From positions 124,001 to 188,000 of the forward strand of contig NZ_JACHOO010000005.1 in assembly GCF_014199915.1 (NCBI RefSeq): 64,000 nt of DNA, given 5' to 3'. Source of the DNA: Prosthecomicrobium pneumaticum (GTDB lineage: Bacteria > Pseudomonadota > Alphaproteobacteria > Rhizobiales > Kaistiaceae). How positions within the stretch are numbered: position 1 is the first letter of the stretch; every line of letters starts with the position of its first letter. The notes below the pieces were generated by a model that saw nothing but the letters and a program-made list of their open reading frames with translations, had not been told where the DNA came from and ran no database searches. Both the position numbers and the translations under genes were made by a program. Positions 7,730 through 17,909 of this stretch are shown here, piece after piece.

Positions 7730-9073
7730 ATGAAAGCCAAGCTCTTTGCTGCGGCCGCGCTCGCCGCGCTGTTCGCCGCCGGTCCGGCCGCGGCCGAAAA
7801 GACCAAGATCGACTTCTGGTTCGGCAATTCGGGCGATATCGCCAAGCGCGTCCAGGAGCAGTGCGATCGCTTCAACCAGTCGCAGGCCGACTATGAGGTC
7901 GTCTGCACCAGCCAGGGCTCCTACGACGCCTCGCTGCAGAACACCATCGCCGCCTTCCGCGCCGGCAAGCAGCCGACCATCGCCCAGGTGTCGGACGCCG
8001 GCACCCTCGACATCATGCTGTCCGGCGCCTTCTATCCGGCCAACAAGCTGATGGCCGACAACGGCATCGATGTCGACTGGAACGACTACTTCTCCGGCAT
8101 CCGCGCCTATTACGCGACGTCGAAGGGCGAGATGTATTCCTTCCCCTTCAACTCGTCGACGGCGCTGCTCTACTGGAACAAGGACGCCTATGGCAAGATC
8201 GGCAAGGATCACGCCCCGGCGACCTGGGAAGAGGCCGCGGCCGATTTCAAGGCGCTGAAGGAGGCCGGCTACGCCTGCCCGCTCGGCTTCAACATCTCGC
8301 GTGACGAGATGTGGCAGTACGAGGAGCAGTTCCTCGCGGTCCACGGCGAGCCGATCGCCACCAAGAACAACGGCTTCGGCGGTCTCGATGCCGAGCTGAT
8401 CTTCAACAAGGGCAAGTGGGTCCAGTTCGTCAAGGACCTCAAGGGCTGGTACGACGCCGGCTACGCCGTGATCAAGTCGAAGGACACCGGCCAGACCTTC
8501 GTCGAGGCCTTCGCCGCCGGCGACTGCCAGACGATCCTGACCTCGGTCGGCGACCACGGCAATATCGGCCGCACCGCCAAGGAAGGCATGAACTGGGGCG
8601 TCGCCATGCTCCCGGTCTATGAGGGCACCGCCCGCAAGAGCTCCTTCGTCGGCGGCGCCTCGCTCTGGGTGCTGTCGGGCAAGTCGGATGCCGAATACAA
8701 GGCCGCCGCCGCGTTCTTCCAGTTCATCGCGAAGCCGGAAGAGGCGCTCACCTGGTCGACCGTGACCGGCTACATCCCGGTCCGCAACTCCGGCTACGAA
8801 TACCTCGTCAAGAACGGCTTCTACGACAAGGCGCCGTATCAGGGCCGCGAACTGGCGATCAAGAGCCTGACCGCTTCGCCGGCCGACGGCACCACGCCGG
8901 GCGGCATCCGCCTCGGCGGCCTGCTGCAGATCCGCCAGGAGATCTCGAACGGCATGCAGGCGATCTTCGTCAACAATGCCGACATCCAGGCCTCGCTCGA
9001 CGAGGCCGCGGCGCGCGGCAACCAGATCCTGCGCCGGTTCGAAGAGACCTACGCCGGCAAAGAACTGCCGTAG
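7730..9073 (+). CDS. ugpB: sn-glycerol-3-phosphate ABC transporter, periplasmic binding protein
   Basis: A 447-aa solute-binding protein with a signal peptide (LFAAAALAALFAAGPAAA). The mature protein starts KTKIDFWFGNSGDIAKRVQE and carries the family landmarks FNSSTALLYWNKDAYGK, GFGGLDAELIFNKG and GASLWVLSG. UgpB captures glycerol-3-phosphate and glycerophosphodiesters for import as phosphate and carbon sources. It opens the ugp operon; a stable stem-loop follows it before ugpA, a common way to keep the binding protein in excess. Length and motifs match the family well. Confidence 0.9.
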   Translation: MKAKLFAAAALAALFAAGPAAAEKTKIDFWFGNSGDIAKRVQEQCDRFNQSQADYEVVCTSQGSYDASLQNTIAAFRAGKQPTIAQVSDAGTLDIMLSGAFYPANKLMADNGIDVDWNDYFSGIRAYYATSKGEMYSFPFNSSTALLYWNKDAYGKIGKDHAPATWEEAAADFKALKEAGYACPLGFNISRDEMWQYEEQFLAVHGEPIATKNNGFGGLDAELIFNKGKWVQFVKDLKGWYDAGYAVIKSKDTGQTFVEAFAAGDCQTILTSVGDHGNIGRTAKEGMNWGVAMLPVYEGTARKSSFVGGASLWVLSGKSDAEYKAAAAFFQFIAKPEEALTWSTVTGYIPVRNSGYEYLVKNGFYDKAPYQGRELAIKSLTASPADGTTPGGIRLGGLLQIRQEISNGMQAIFVNNADIQASLDEAAARGNQILRRFEETYAGKELP

Positions 9074-9082
9074 TCGATCGCC

Positions 9083-9112
9083 GGAGGCCGCGCCGTCCAC
9101 GGCCCGGCCTCC
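9083..9112 (+). terminator. stem-loop between ugpB and ugpA (attenuator or mRNA-stabilising hairpin)
   Basis: GGAGGCCG at 9083-9090 pairs with CGGCCTCC at 9105-9112. The loop itself contains a shorter GCCGT/ACGGC stem, and CTCTTT follows. The position just after the binding-protein stop suggests partial termination or protection of the ugpB message rather than the end of the operon. Confidence 0.5.
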
Positions 9113-9151
9113 CTCTTTCCCGCCCCGGCGGGACCGTCGGGCGGATCGCGG

Positions 9152-10108
9152 ATGAACCGACCGCCCGACGGACCCGCCCGGCGGCTGACGGGGCCCGAGG
9201 CGCACGAGCGACGGATCACCGAGTTGGAAAAGCGCGTCACCTTCTCCTCGACGACCATCGGCCTCCTCTTCGCCCTGCCGATGCTCGCCCTGATCTTCGT
9301 CTTCTTCTACTGGCCGAGCGGCCAGGCGCTGTTCTGGGCCTTCACGCTCGAACAGCCCTGGGGCGGCGGCAACCGCTTCGTCGGCTTCCGCAACTTCATT
9401 CAATTGCTCGAAGACCCGGTCTATTGGGGCTCGATCGCCCGCAGCCTCGTCTTCGGTCTGTCCTCCACCGTGCTCGCCATGGGCGTCGCGCTCCTGCTCG
9501 CCCTTTTCACCGACCGCGAGCTGCGCGGCTCGCGGCTCTATCGCACCGTCTTCGTCTGGCCCTACGCGATCGCCGCGCCGGCGCTCGGCCTCGCCTTCCG
9601 CTTCATCCTCGCGCCCGAGGCGGGCCTTCTCTCGCTGATCAACCATGCCTGGCCGGGCCTATGGAACCCGGCGCTCGACGGCAAGGACGCGATGATCGCC
9701 GTGATCGTCGCCTTCTCGTGGAAATATGTCGGTTACAATTTCATCTTCTTCCTCTCCGCGCTGCAGGGCATTCCCCGCGCGCAGATCGAGGCGGCGGCGA
9801 TGGACGGCGCGGGACCGCTCCGCCGGATGCGCGACATCCAGCTGCCGCTGCTGACGCCGACGCTGTTCTTCCTCCTCGTGATCAACATCACCGAGAGCTT
9901 CCAGGATTCCTTCGGCATCGTCGACATCATGACCCAGGGCGGCCCGGCCCGCGCCACCGAGCTGATGGTCTACAAGATCTATTTCGACGGCTTCAAGGGA
10001 CTCGACTATTCCGGCGCCGCTGCGCAGTCGATCATCCTGATGCTGCTCGTCATCATGCTGACCGTGCTGCAGTTCCGCTTCATCGAGCGGCGCGTGCACT
10101 ATAAGTGA
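9152..10108 (+). CDS. ugpA: sn-glycerol-3-phosphate ABC transporter permease UgpA
   Basis: A 318-aa inner-membrane permease with about six hydrophobic segments, the first at about residues 34-55. The cytoplasmic coupling (EAA) loop reads EAAAMDGAGPLRRMRDIQLP, which docks onto the UgpC ATPase. The stretch SFQDSFGIVDIMTQGGPA is characteristic of UgpA. The N-terminus before residue 30 is polar and extended, and the Shine-Dalgarno before 9152 is weak, so a later start is possible. Its stop overlaps a possible GTG of ugpE. Confidence 0.9.
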   Translation: MNRPPDGPARRLTGPEAHERRITELEKRVTFSSTTIGLLFALPMLALIFVFFYWPSGQALFWAFTLEQPWGGGNRFVGFRNFIQLLEDPVYWGSIARSLVFGLSSTVLAMGVALLLALFTDRELRGSRLYRTVFVWPYAIAAPALGLAFRFILAPEAGLLSLINHAWPGLWNPALDGKDAMIAVIVAFSWKYVGYNFIFFLSALQGIPRAQIEAAAMDGAGPLRRMRDIQLPLLTPTLFFLLVINITESFQDSFGIVDIMTQGGPARATELMVYKIYFDGFKGLDYSGAAAQSIILMLLVIMLTVLQFRFIERRVHYK

Positions 10109-10119
10109 ACGAGGCCGCC

Positions 10120-11034
10120 ATGGTCGAACGCACGCCGATCTTCAATGCCCTATGCCAGATCGTACTGTTGCTCGGGCTCGCGATGGCGCTGCTGCCCTTC
10201 GCGATCGTGATCATCGCCGCGACGCACGACCTGCGCACCGTCAACATCGTGCCGCTGCCGCTCACCCCGGGCAGCCATTTCCTCGACAATATCGCCGAGG
10301 CCTGGGTGCGCGCCGATCTCGGCCGCAAGCTCTTCAACAGCGTCGTCTTCGCCGGCTGCGTCGCGGCGGGCAAGGTGATCCTGTCGGCGATGGCCGCCTT
10401 CGCGATCGTCTATTTCCGCTTTCCGGGCCGCGCCGCGATCTTCTGGGCGATCTTCATCACGCTGATGCTGCCGCTCGAGGTGCGCATCGTGCCGACCTAC
10501 TCGGTGGCGGCGAATGCGCTGCAGCCCTTCCAGGCGATCTTCGACGTCGTCGGCCTGACCGGCCTCGTCGAGCGGCTGACCGGCTATCGGATCGCGCTCG
10601 AATGGCCGCTGCTCAATTCCTATCCCGGCCTCATCCTGCCGCTCGTCGCGACCGCCACCGGAACCTTCCTTTACCGCCAGTTCTACCTCACCATTCCCGA
10701 GGAGCTCGCCGAGGCGGCGAAGATGGACGGCTCCGGCCCGCTCCGCTTCTTCCTCGACATGCTGCTTCCACTCTCCCGGCCGAACATGATCGCGCTCTTC
10801 ACCATCATGTTCGTCTGGGCCTGGAACCAATATCTCTGGCCGCTCCTCGTCACCACCGACCCGAATTTCGGCATCGCCGTGACCGAGCTGAAGACGCTGA
10901 TCCCCTCCGAATTCGGCCTGCCGGACTGGAACGTCGCGATGGCCGGCACGCTCCTCATCATGCTGCCGCCGCTGGTGCTCGTGATCCTCATGCAGCGCTG
11001 GTTCGTCCGCGGCCTCATCGCCTCGGAGAAGTGA
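10120..11034 (+). CDS. ugpE: sn-glycerol-3-phosphate ABC transporter permease UgpE
   Basis: A 304-aa second permease of the Ugp importer, with about six membrane segments and the coupling motif EAAKMDGSGPLRFFLDMLLP. The C-terminus PPLVLVILMQRWFVRGLI is typical of UgpE. Two starts are possible: a GTG at 10105 overlapping the ugpA stop, and the ATG at 10120 with GAGG five bases before it. I prefer the ATG, which gives the usual MVE-type N-terminus. Its last 66 bp and the following start signal are duplicated 1.3 kb downstream, where the sulfotransferase insertion ends. Confidence 0.9.
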   Translation: MVERTPIFNALCQIVLLLGLAMALLPFAIVIIAATHDLRTVNIVPLPLTPGSHFLDNIAEAWVRADLGRKLFNSVVFAGCVAAGKVILSAMAAFAIVYFRFPGRAAIFWAIFITLMLPLEVRIVPTYSVAANALQPFQAIFDVVGLTGLVERLTGYRIALEWPLLNSYPGLILPLVATATGTFLYRQFYLTIPEELAEAAKMDGSGPLRFFLDMLLPLSRPNMIALFTIMFVWAWNQYLWPLLVTTDPNFGIAVTELKTLIPSEFGLPDWNVAMAGTLLIMLPPLVLVILMQRWFVRGLIASEK

Positions 11035-11047
11035 CGGCGTCATGGCC
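10969..11047 (+). repeat. direct repeat, left copy (ugpE end / ugpC start junction)
   Basis: This 79-bp stretch covers the last 22 codons of ugpE, its stop, and a vestigial ugpC start (CGTCATGGCC). It aligns without gaps to 12292-12370; I count 9 mismatches. The pair brackets the sulfotransferase gene and marks where foreign DNA split the ugp operon. Confidence 0.85.
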
Positions 11048-11239
11048 GCCCTCGCCTCCATCCCCGTCGGTGGCCGGCCTCGCCGGGCGGCCGACGCCCT
11101 CGACCGCACGCGGCTCCGGCGGTCCGCTGCGGACGGCCTCGCGCGGCGCGGCTATAGTCCGCTGCGGAAGGTCGGGGGCGACCTCCGCCGCAGGACACCG
11201 CGGGTGGCGTCCTGCGTCGATCGGGGCGGGGATGCAGAG

Positions 11240-12262
11240 ATGGCGATCACGCGCGAGGCGGTCGTGTGGGGATATCGGTTCGTGCTCGGCCGCGAGCCGG
11301 AATCCGAAGCCGCGATCAAATGGCACAGGCGGGCGGAGAGCGTCGCCGCGCTGCGCCGCACACTGATCTCTTCCGAGGAGTTCCGCGATCTCGTCCCGCC
11401 GGGACCCGATCGTGCCGGCGGCATGATCGCCGCGCCGCTGCAGCCGGCCGTTGTGTTCGTCCATATCCCGAAATGCGCCGGCACGACGCTGCATCACGCG
11501 CTGATGGCGCATTACGGAGCGGCCGCCTGTGCGGAGCGGCGGAACGGCCTCGGCAACTGGCCGGCGGCGGCGCTCGCGCAACACCGCTTCTTCTCGGGCC
11601 ATTTCGACATCGCGAGCCTCGTGCTGATCCCCGGGCCGGCTCCCTCCGTCGTGACCCTGCTGCGGCGTCCTGCGGAACGCCTCGTCTCGCTCTACCGGTT
11701 TCTGCGCTCGCACACGGCGATGTCGATCGCCCCTGTCGCGGAGAGCATGGGGCTGGCGCGGCTGGCGTGGGATCACGATCCGGTGTCCTTCTTCCGCCAC
11801 CCGGAGCTCGTGCGCCACCCCTCCATCAACAACGCCATGGTCCGCCAGCTCTCGGGACCGCTCCCGGACCGGCATTGGGAGGCCTGGCACCCGGCGCGGC
11901 CCCTCGGGCCTTCGCCGACCGACCGGGATCCGGAACGGGCGCTGCGGACCGCGATCGACCGGCTGAGCGACATGACGGCGTTCGGCCTCGTCGAACGGAT
12001 GGAGCGCTCGATCGCCCACATCTTCGCCGCCCTCGCTTTGCCGCCGCCGGCCTCGGTCGAGCGGCTGCGGGAGACGGATCGCATCGCGCGCGAAGAGCCG
12101 CTGCTCGCACCCGCTCCGCCGGTCGCCCGGACGCCGCAGCTGGCCGAGGCGCTCGCCCCGCACATCGATCTCGACGACCGCCTCTATGCCGCCGCCGCGG
12201 CGCTGTTCGAACGACGGGTCGGCGCGGACGCGCCGGCCTCCGAGCCTCCCGCCCGGCCATGA
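11240..12262 (+). CDS. sulfotransferase-family protein with N-terminal DUF4214-like segment, inserted in ugp operon
   Basis: A 340-aa protein. Residues about 5-45 (VVWGYRFVLGREPES...SSEEFRDL) look like a DUF4214 segment, often found on cell-surface or glycan-related proteins. The rest is a cytosolic sulfotransferase fold: the PAPS 5'-phosphosulfate loop FVHIPKCAGTTLHHAL near 71-86 and the 3'-phosphate region LLRRPAERLVSLYRFLRSH. It would transfer sulfate from PAPS to a glycan or other acceptor. The start at 11240 is chosen because family similarity begins there; the frame is open back to an ATG at 11042, but that stretch is low-complexity and that ATG is the relict ugpC start. It has no functional link to glycerol-phosphate import and appears to be an insertion. 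Confidence 0.8.
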   Translation: MAITREAVVWGYRFVLGREPESEAAIKWHRRAESVAALRRTLISSEEFRDLVPPGPDRAGGMIAAPLQPAVVFVHIPKCAGTTLHHALMAHYGAAACAERRNGLGNWPAAALAQHRFFSGHFDIASLVLIPGPAPSVVTLLRRPAERLVSLYRFLRSHTAMSIAPVAESMGLARLAWDHDPVSFFRHPELVRHPSINNAMVRQLSGPLPDRHWEAWHPARPLGPSPTDRDPERALRTAIDRLSDMTAFGLVERMERSIAHIFAALALPPPASVERLRETDRIAREEPLLAPAPPVARTPQLAEALAPHIDLDDRLYAAAAALFERRVGADAPASEPPARP

Positions 12263-12357
12263 TCTCGACCATGCCGAGCGCATCAACCCCGCCGCCGGTG
12301 CTCGTGATCCTCGTGCAGCACGCGTTCGTCCGCGGCCTCATCGCCACCGAGAAGTGA
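12259..12357 (+). pseudogene. duplicated 3' end of ugpE
   Basis: A 32-codon reading frame overlapping the sulfotransferase stop (ATGA). Its last 22 residues, [18 protein letters not shown] plus ATEK, match the last 22 of UgpE at 17 positions. Together with the ugpC start signal it forms the right copy of the direct repeat. It may still help couple translation into ugpC, as the original ugpE end did, but it cannot encode a permease. Confidence 0.8.
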
Positions 12358-12364
12358 GGGCATC

Positions 12365-12370
<6 letters not shown>
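12292..12370 (+). repeat. direct repeat, right copy (ugpE end / ugpC start junction)
   Basis: Ungapped partner of 10969-11047. It holds the ugpE tail remnant and the working ugpC start (ATCATGGCC at 12362-12370). Similarity fades just after the ATGG. The roughly 11% divergence means either an old duplication or acquisition of this copy from a related ugp operon. Confidence 0.85.
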
Positions 12371-13474
<1,104 letters not shown>

Positions 13475-13561
13475 ACGCCGGCGTCTTGATCTGCCGCAAG
13501 GCCGCGGCGGACCCGATCGGCGAGAGTTCCCCATCCACGAGGGACACGCCCAGGAGCCGCC

Positions 13562-14587
13562 ATGACCAACATGATGAAGGCCGCGGTCGTCCGCGCATTC
13601 GACAAGCCGCTCGTCATCGAAGAGCGCCCGGTGCCCGAGCCAGGCCCGAACCAGATCCTGGTGCGCATCGCCGCCACCGGCGTCTGCCACACCGATCTCC
13701 ACGCCGCGCGCGGCGACTGGCCGGTGAAGCCCAATCCGCCCTTCGTCCCCGGTCATGAGGGTGTCGGCACGGTGGTCGCCGCCGGGCGCGAGGTCCGCCG
13801 CGTCAAGGAAGGCGACCGCGTCGGCATCCCCTGGCTGCACACCGCCTGCGGCTACTGCCCGCACTGCCGCACCGGTTGGGAGACGCTCTGCGCCGACCAG
13901 AAGAACAGCGGCTATTCGGTCGACGGCTCCTTCGCCGAATATGCCCTCGCCGACCCGAATTATGTCGGCCACCTGCCGGATTCGCTCGAATGGGGTCCGG
14001 CGGCCCCGGTGCTCTGCGCCGGCGTGACGGTCTATAAGGGCCTCAAGGAAACCGAGGTGAAGCCCGGCGAATGGGTGGTCGTCTCCGGCGTCGGCGGGCT
14101 CGGCCACATGGCCGTGCAGTATGCGAAGGCGATGGGCATGCATGTCGCCGCGGTCGACGTCCACGCCGACAAGCTCGCCCTCGCCCGCTCGCTCGGCGCC
14201 GAGATCGCCCTCGACGCACGCGAGACCGACGTCGTCGCCGAGCTGCAGAAGACGATCGGCGGCGCCCATGGCGCGCTCGTCACCGCCGTGTCGCCCAAGG
14301 CCTTCGAGCAGGCCTTCGGCATGCTGCGCTCGCACGGCACGATGGCACTGGTCGGCCTGCCGCCGGGCATGATGGCGCTGCCGATCTTCGACACGGTGCT
14401 GAAGCGGATCACCGTGCGCGGCTCGATCGTCGGCACCCGCCAGGATCTCGAGGAGGCGCTCGCCTTCGCCGCCGACGGCGCCGTCGCGCCGCACTTCTCG
14501 TGGGACACGCTCGAGAACATCAACGCCATCTTCGCACGGATGGAGGAGGGCAAGATCGACGGCCGCATCGTGCTGCGCATGCAATAG
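13562..14587 (+). CDS. zinc-dependent alcohol dehydrogenase (AdhP-like)
   Basis: A 341-aa medium-chain dehydrogenase that interconverts alcohols such as ethanol with aldehydes using NAD. Catalytic zinc ligands are in GVCHTDLHAA and PGHEGVGTV; the structural zinc cysteines are in CGYCPHCRTGWETLC; the Rossmann motif is VSGVGGLGHMAVQYAK. The start at 13562 has AGGAG five bases upstream. It lies 87 bp after ugpC in the same direction but is unlikely to share its function. The 261 bp that follow, up to cas3, mark the border of the CRISPR-Cas locus. Confidence 0.88.
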   Translation: MTNMMKAAVVRAFDKPLVIEERPVPEPGPNQILVRIAATGVCHTDLHAARGDWPVKPNPPFVPGHEGVGTVVAAGREVRRVKEGDRVGIPWLHTACGYCPHCRTGWETLCADQKNSGYSVDGSFAEYALADPNYVGHLPDSLEWGPAAPVLCAGVTVYKGLKETEVKPGEWVVVSGVGGLGHMAVQYAKAMGMHVAAVDVHADKLALARSLGAEIALDARETDVVAELQKTIGGAHGALVTAVSPKAFEQAFGMLRSHGTMALVGLPPGMMALPIFDTVLKRITVRGSIVGTRQDLEEALAFAADGAVAPHFSWDTLENINAIFARMEEGKIDGRIVLRMQ

Positions 14588-14848
14588 GCCCGCGATCGCT
14601 TCCCGCCGGCCGAACCCGCGGCGACAAGCGGACCGGCCGGCACCACCCTCCCGCTCCGGCCGCGCCGCGCGGCCCGAATGCCTTCGAACCGGAGAGTGCG
14701 CATCGGACAACTTCCGGCCGTCTCCCGGATCCCTTACACTTCCTCCCATCGAGAATCGGCGTCGGCGCGGGGAGGGGCGCGCCGGAGCCGCACCGGCACG
14801 GACGATCCGGGCCGGCGTCCCGCGAACCCCCGCCGTGGGGCCGCGCCC

Positions 14849-17161
14849 ATGACGATCGTTTACGCCCATTCGCTGCCCGGCCGCCCGGTCGAGCATTGGG
14901 AGACGCTGCGCGCGCATGGCGAGGCCGTGGGCGACCTCGCCGCATCGTTCGGCGCGCCGTTCGGATGTTCGGAGATCCTGCGCCTCGCCGGGCGCCTGCA
15001 CGATCTCGGCAAGGTCTCGCCGGAGTTCCAGGACTATATCGCGGGGCTCCGCATCTCTGGCGGCGATCATTCCTCCGCCGGGGCGCGGCTCGCGCTCGAC
15101 CGCTATGGCGCCGTGCTCGGCGGCGTTCTCGCCGCGATCATCGCCGGGCATCATGCCGGCCTCGCCGATGGCGGCGACCTCACCCGGCGGATGGCTGCCT
15201 CGGCCGGGCGGGTCCCGGCGGACTGGGCGGCCCATATCGGCCCCTTGCCGGAGCCGGCCACCCTCATCCCGCGGCTGCGGCGGAAAGAGGGTCCGAAGCG
15301 CTTCGCGGAGAGCTTCCTCATCCGCATGCTGTTCTCCGCGCTCGTCGATGCCGACTTCATCGCCACCGAGCGCTTCTACGCCGCGCACGCCGGCGAGGCG
15401 GTCGAGCGCGGCGGCCATGCCGATCTCGCCCTGCTCGCCGACCGGCTCGCCGCCTTCATGGCGGCGAAGCGGTCCACCGCGCCGGAGACGCCGGTCAATG
15501 CGCACCGCGCCGCCATTCTCGATCACGCCGTCGCGAAGGCGGCGCTCGAACCGGGGCTCTTCAGCCTCACCGTGCCGACCGGCGGCGGCAAGACGCTCGC
15601 CTCGCTCTCCTTCGCGCTGCAACACGCCGTCCGCCACGGGCTCCGCCGCATCGTCTACGTCATTCCCTATACCTCGATCATCGAGCAGACGGCACAGGTG
15701 TTCCGCGAGGCGCTCGGCACGAAGGACGACATCCTCGAACACCATGCGAGCTTCGACTGGGAAGAAGCCGGCAGGACCCGCCCCGCCGATGACGAAGGGC
15801 GCGACGGCCTCGCCAAGCTGCAGCGGGCGGCGGAGAACTGGGACGTGCCGATCGTCGTCACCACGGCGGTGCAGTTCTTCGAGAGCCTCTTCGCGAACCG
15901 CACGTCGCGCTGCCGCAAGCTCCACAACATCGCCCAGAGCGTCGTCGTGCTCGACGAGGTGCAGACCCTGCCGCTGCCGCTCCTGATGCCGAGCCTCGCG
16001 GCGCTCGAGCAGCTCGCCTCGAGCTATCGTACCAGCGTCGTGCTCTGCACGGCGACGCAGCCGGCGCTCCGCCGCATCGACGACGCGCTGCGCGACGGAG
16101 CGGGCCGGCCGCTCGGCCTCGACCTGCCGGAGGAGCGCGAGCTGGCGCCCGATCCGCCGCGGCTCTACGCGGCGCTGCGGCGCGTGACGGTCGAGCGGCG
16201 GGCGGGGCCGACGAGCGATGCGGAGATCGCCGACCGCTTCGCCGAACAGGCGCAGATGCTCGCGATCGTCGACACGCGCCGGCACGCCCGCACCCTCTTC
16301 GAGGCGATCCGCGCGCTGCCCGGCGCCGTCCACCTCTCCACGCTGATGTGCGCCCGCCACCGCCGGATCGTGCTCGCCGAGCTCCGCAAGAGGCTGGAGG
16401 CCGGCGCGCCGGTGCGCCTCGTCGCCACCTCGCTCATCGAGGCGGGAGTCGACATCTCCTTTCCCGAGGTCTGGCGCGCCGCGGCCGGGATCGATTCGAT
16501 CGCGCAAGCCGCCGGCCGGGCGAACCGCGAGGGGGAGCTGCGCGATGCCGAGGACCGGCCGCGGCTCGGCCGCGTCGTGGTGTTCGAGCCGGCCGAGGGT
16601 TCTCTGCAGCAGGAGACCAGGCGGCGCTGGCAGGCGGCGCAGCCCGCCTTCCGCAGCCATGCCGATCCGCTCGGCCACGATGCGGTGAAGGCCTATTTCA
16701 CCGAGCTCTACTGGCAGATATCCGGCATGCCCAGCGCATTCGATACGGCGAAGGTCGGCGATTATCCGGGCATCCTCGCCGCGATCGCCGAGAGCGGCGC
16801 CGAGCCGCCCTTCCGCTCGGTCGCCGAAGCCTTCCGCATGATCGACGAGGAAGGCAACGAGCCGGTCGTCGTGCCCTGGCGCGCCAGCCCGGACGACCGC
16901 GACGCCGAAACGCTGATCGCACGCATCGCCGGCATGGAACGGCCGCGCACCGCCGATCTGCGGCGGCTGCAGTCCTATGTCGTGCCGGTCCCGAGGCGGG
17001 CGCGCGACGAATGGCTGGCGCGCCACGTGCTCGTCCCCGTCCACGCCGCGCTCGGCGACGCGCTGCTGCGCTTCCGCGACGACGCGCTCTACCGGCAGGA
17101 GACCGGGCTCGACGTCGAAGCGCCGACCTATCGCGGGGCGGCGGACAACGTTTTCCCGTGA
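14849..17161 (+). CDS. cas3: CRISPR-associated helicase-nuclease Cas3 (type I-C)
   Basis: A 770-aa fusion of an HD nuclease (Cas3'') and a superfamily 2 helicase (Cas3'), which degrades target DNA once Cascade has bound it. HD-domain ligands are visible as H23, LHDLGK (H51, D52), H74 and GHHAG near 100-104. The helicase has Walker A VPTGGGKTLAS at about 242-252, a DEVQ Walker B at 369-372, motif III CTATQPAL, and motifs V/VI in SLIEAGVDIS and QAAGRANREG. A C-terminal accessory region follows. The start at 14849 follows no strong Shine-Dalgarno, so a nearby alternative is possible. It heads the cas operon; cas5c starts 70 bp downstream. Confidence 0.93.
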   Translation: MTIVYAHSLPGRPVEHWETLRAHGEAVGDLAASFGAPFGCSEILRLAGRLHDLGKVSPEFQDYIAGLRISGGDHSSAGARLALDRYGAVLGGVLAAIIAGHHAGLADGGDLTRRMAASAGRVPADWAAHIGPLPEPATLIPRLRRKEGPKRFAESFLIRMLFSALVDADFIATERFYAAHAGEAVERGGHADLALLADRLAAFMAAKRSTAPETPVNAHRAAILDHAVAKAALEPGLFSLTVPTGGGKTLASLSFALQHAVRHGLRRIVYVIPYTSIIEQTAQVFREALGTKDDILEHHASFDWEEAGRTRPADDEGRDGLAKLQRAAENWDVPIVVTTAVQFFESLFANRTSRCRKLHNIAQSVVVLDEVQTLPLPLLMPSLAALEQLASSYRTSVVLCTATQPALRRIDDALRDGAGRPLGLDLPEERELAPDPPRLYAALRRVTVERRAGPTSDAEIADRFAEQAQMLAIVDTRRHARTLFEAIRALPGAVHLSTLMCARHRRIVLAELRKRLEAGAPVRLVATSLIEAGVDISFPEVWRAAAGIDSIAQAAGRANREGELRDAEDRPRLGRVVVFEPAEGSLQQETRRRWQAAQPAFRSHADPLGHDAVKAYFTELYWQISGMPSAFDTAKVGDYPGILAAIAESGAEPPFRSVAEAFRMIDEEGNEPVVVPWRASPDDRDAETLIARIAGMERPRTADLRRLQSYVVPVPRRARDEWLARHVLVPVHAALGDALLRFRDDALYRQETGLDVEAPTYRGAADNVFP

Positions 17162-17231
17162 CCGATGCCCCCTCGCACTTGTCCAACCCGAACCCTCTCC
17201 CTTAAGTTGTTCGTCGGGGAGGCGAGTCGCG

Positions 17232-17909
17232 ATGACGTATGGGGTGCGTCTGCACGTCTGGGGCGAACGGGCCTGTTTCACTCGGCCTGAAATGAAGGTG
17301 GAGCGCGTCTCCTACGACGTGATGACCCCTTCCGCGGCGCGCGGCATCGTCGAGGCGATCCACTGGAAGCCGGCGATCCGCTGGGTGATCGACCGCATCC
17401 ATGTCCTGAAGCCGATCCGGTTCCAGTCCTTCCGGCGCAACGAGGTCGGCGCGCGGGCGAGTACGGCGAACGCCGCGAAGGCGATGCGCGCCGGCACGAC
17501 GGCCGGGCTCGGCCTCGTCGCCGAGGACAACCGGCAGCAGCGCGCGACGCTTTTCCTCACCGATGTCGCCTATGTGATCGAGGCGCATTTCGAGATGACC
17601 GGGCGGGCCGGTCCGGAGGACAACGAGGCCAAGCATCTCGCCATGTTCAACCGCCGCGCCGCGGCCGGCCAGTGCTTCCACCGGCCCTCGCTCGGCACGC
17701 GCGAATGCATCGCCGATTTCGCGCTCCTCGCGCCCGGCGCGGCGCTGCCGGCGAGCGAACTGCCGCAGGACCAACGCAATCGCGATCTCGGCTGGATGCT
17801 CCACGACATCGACTTCGCCGACGGCGCGACCTCGCGCTTCTTCCACGCCCGGCTGACCGACGGCGTGCTCGACGTCAGGGCCTGCCTCGCCGGAGGCACG
17901 GTGTCGTGA
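17232..17909 (+). CDS. cas5c: Cas5c, pre-crRNA-processing Cascade subunit
   Basis: A 225-aa RAMP protein (Cas5d/Cas5c). In type I-C systems, which lack Cas6, it cleaves the repeat RNA and then stays on the crRNA 5' handle in Cascade. It begins YGVRLHVWGERACFTRPEMK and has VERVSYDVMTPSAARGIVEA and RFQSFRRNEVG, all typical of the family; HDIDF and RFFHARL appear near the C-terminus. GGGGAGG precedes the ATG by about nine bases. Its TGA overlaps the GTG of cas8c. Confidence 0.93.
   Translation: MTYGVRLHVWGERACFTRPEMKVERVSYDVMTPSAARGIVEAIHWKPAIRWVIDRIHVLKPIRFQSFRRNEVGARASTANAAKAMRAGTTAGLGLVAEDNRQQRATLFLTDVAYVIEAHFEMTGRAGPEDNEAKHLAMFNRRAAAGQCFHRPSLGTRECIADFALLAPGAALPASELPQDQRNRDLGWMLHDIDFADGATSRFFHARLTDGVLDVRACLAGGTVS

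Noticed and set aside
11042-11239. N-terminal extension of the sulfotransferase from the ATG at 11042
   Set aside because: That ATG is the relict ugpC start in the direct repeat; the 66 extra residues are Arg/Ala-rich with no family similarity.
12259-12357. Short ORF as a separate small membrane protein
   Set aside because: Its sequence is a copy of the UgpE C-terminus, so it is better explained as a duplication remnant.
14588-14848. Promoter of the cas operon upstream of cas3
   Set aside because: No convincing -35/-10 pair could be placed in this GC-rich stretch; transcription must start here or within adh but the site is not readable.
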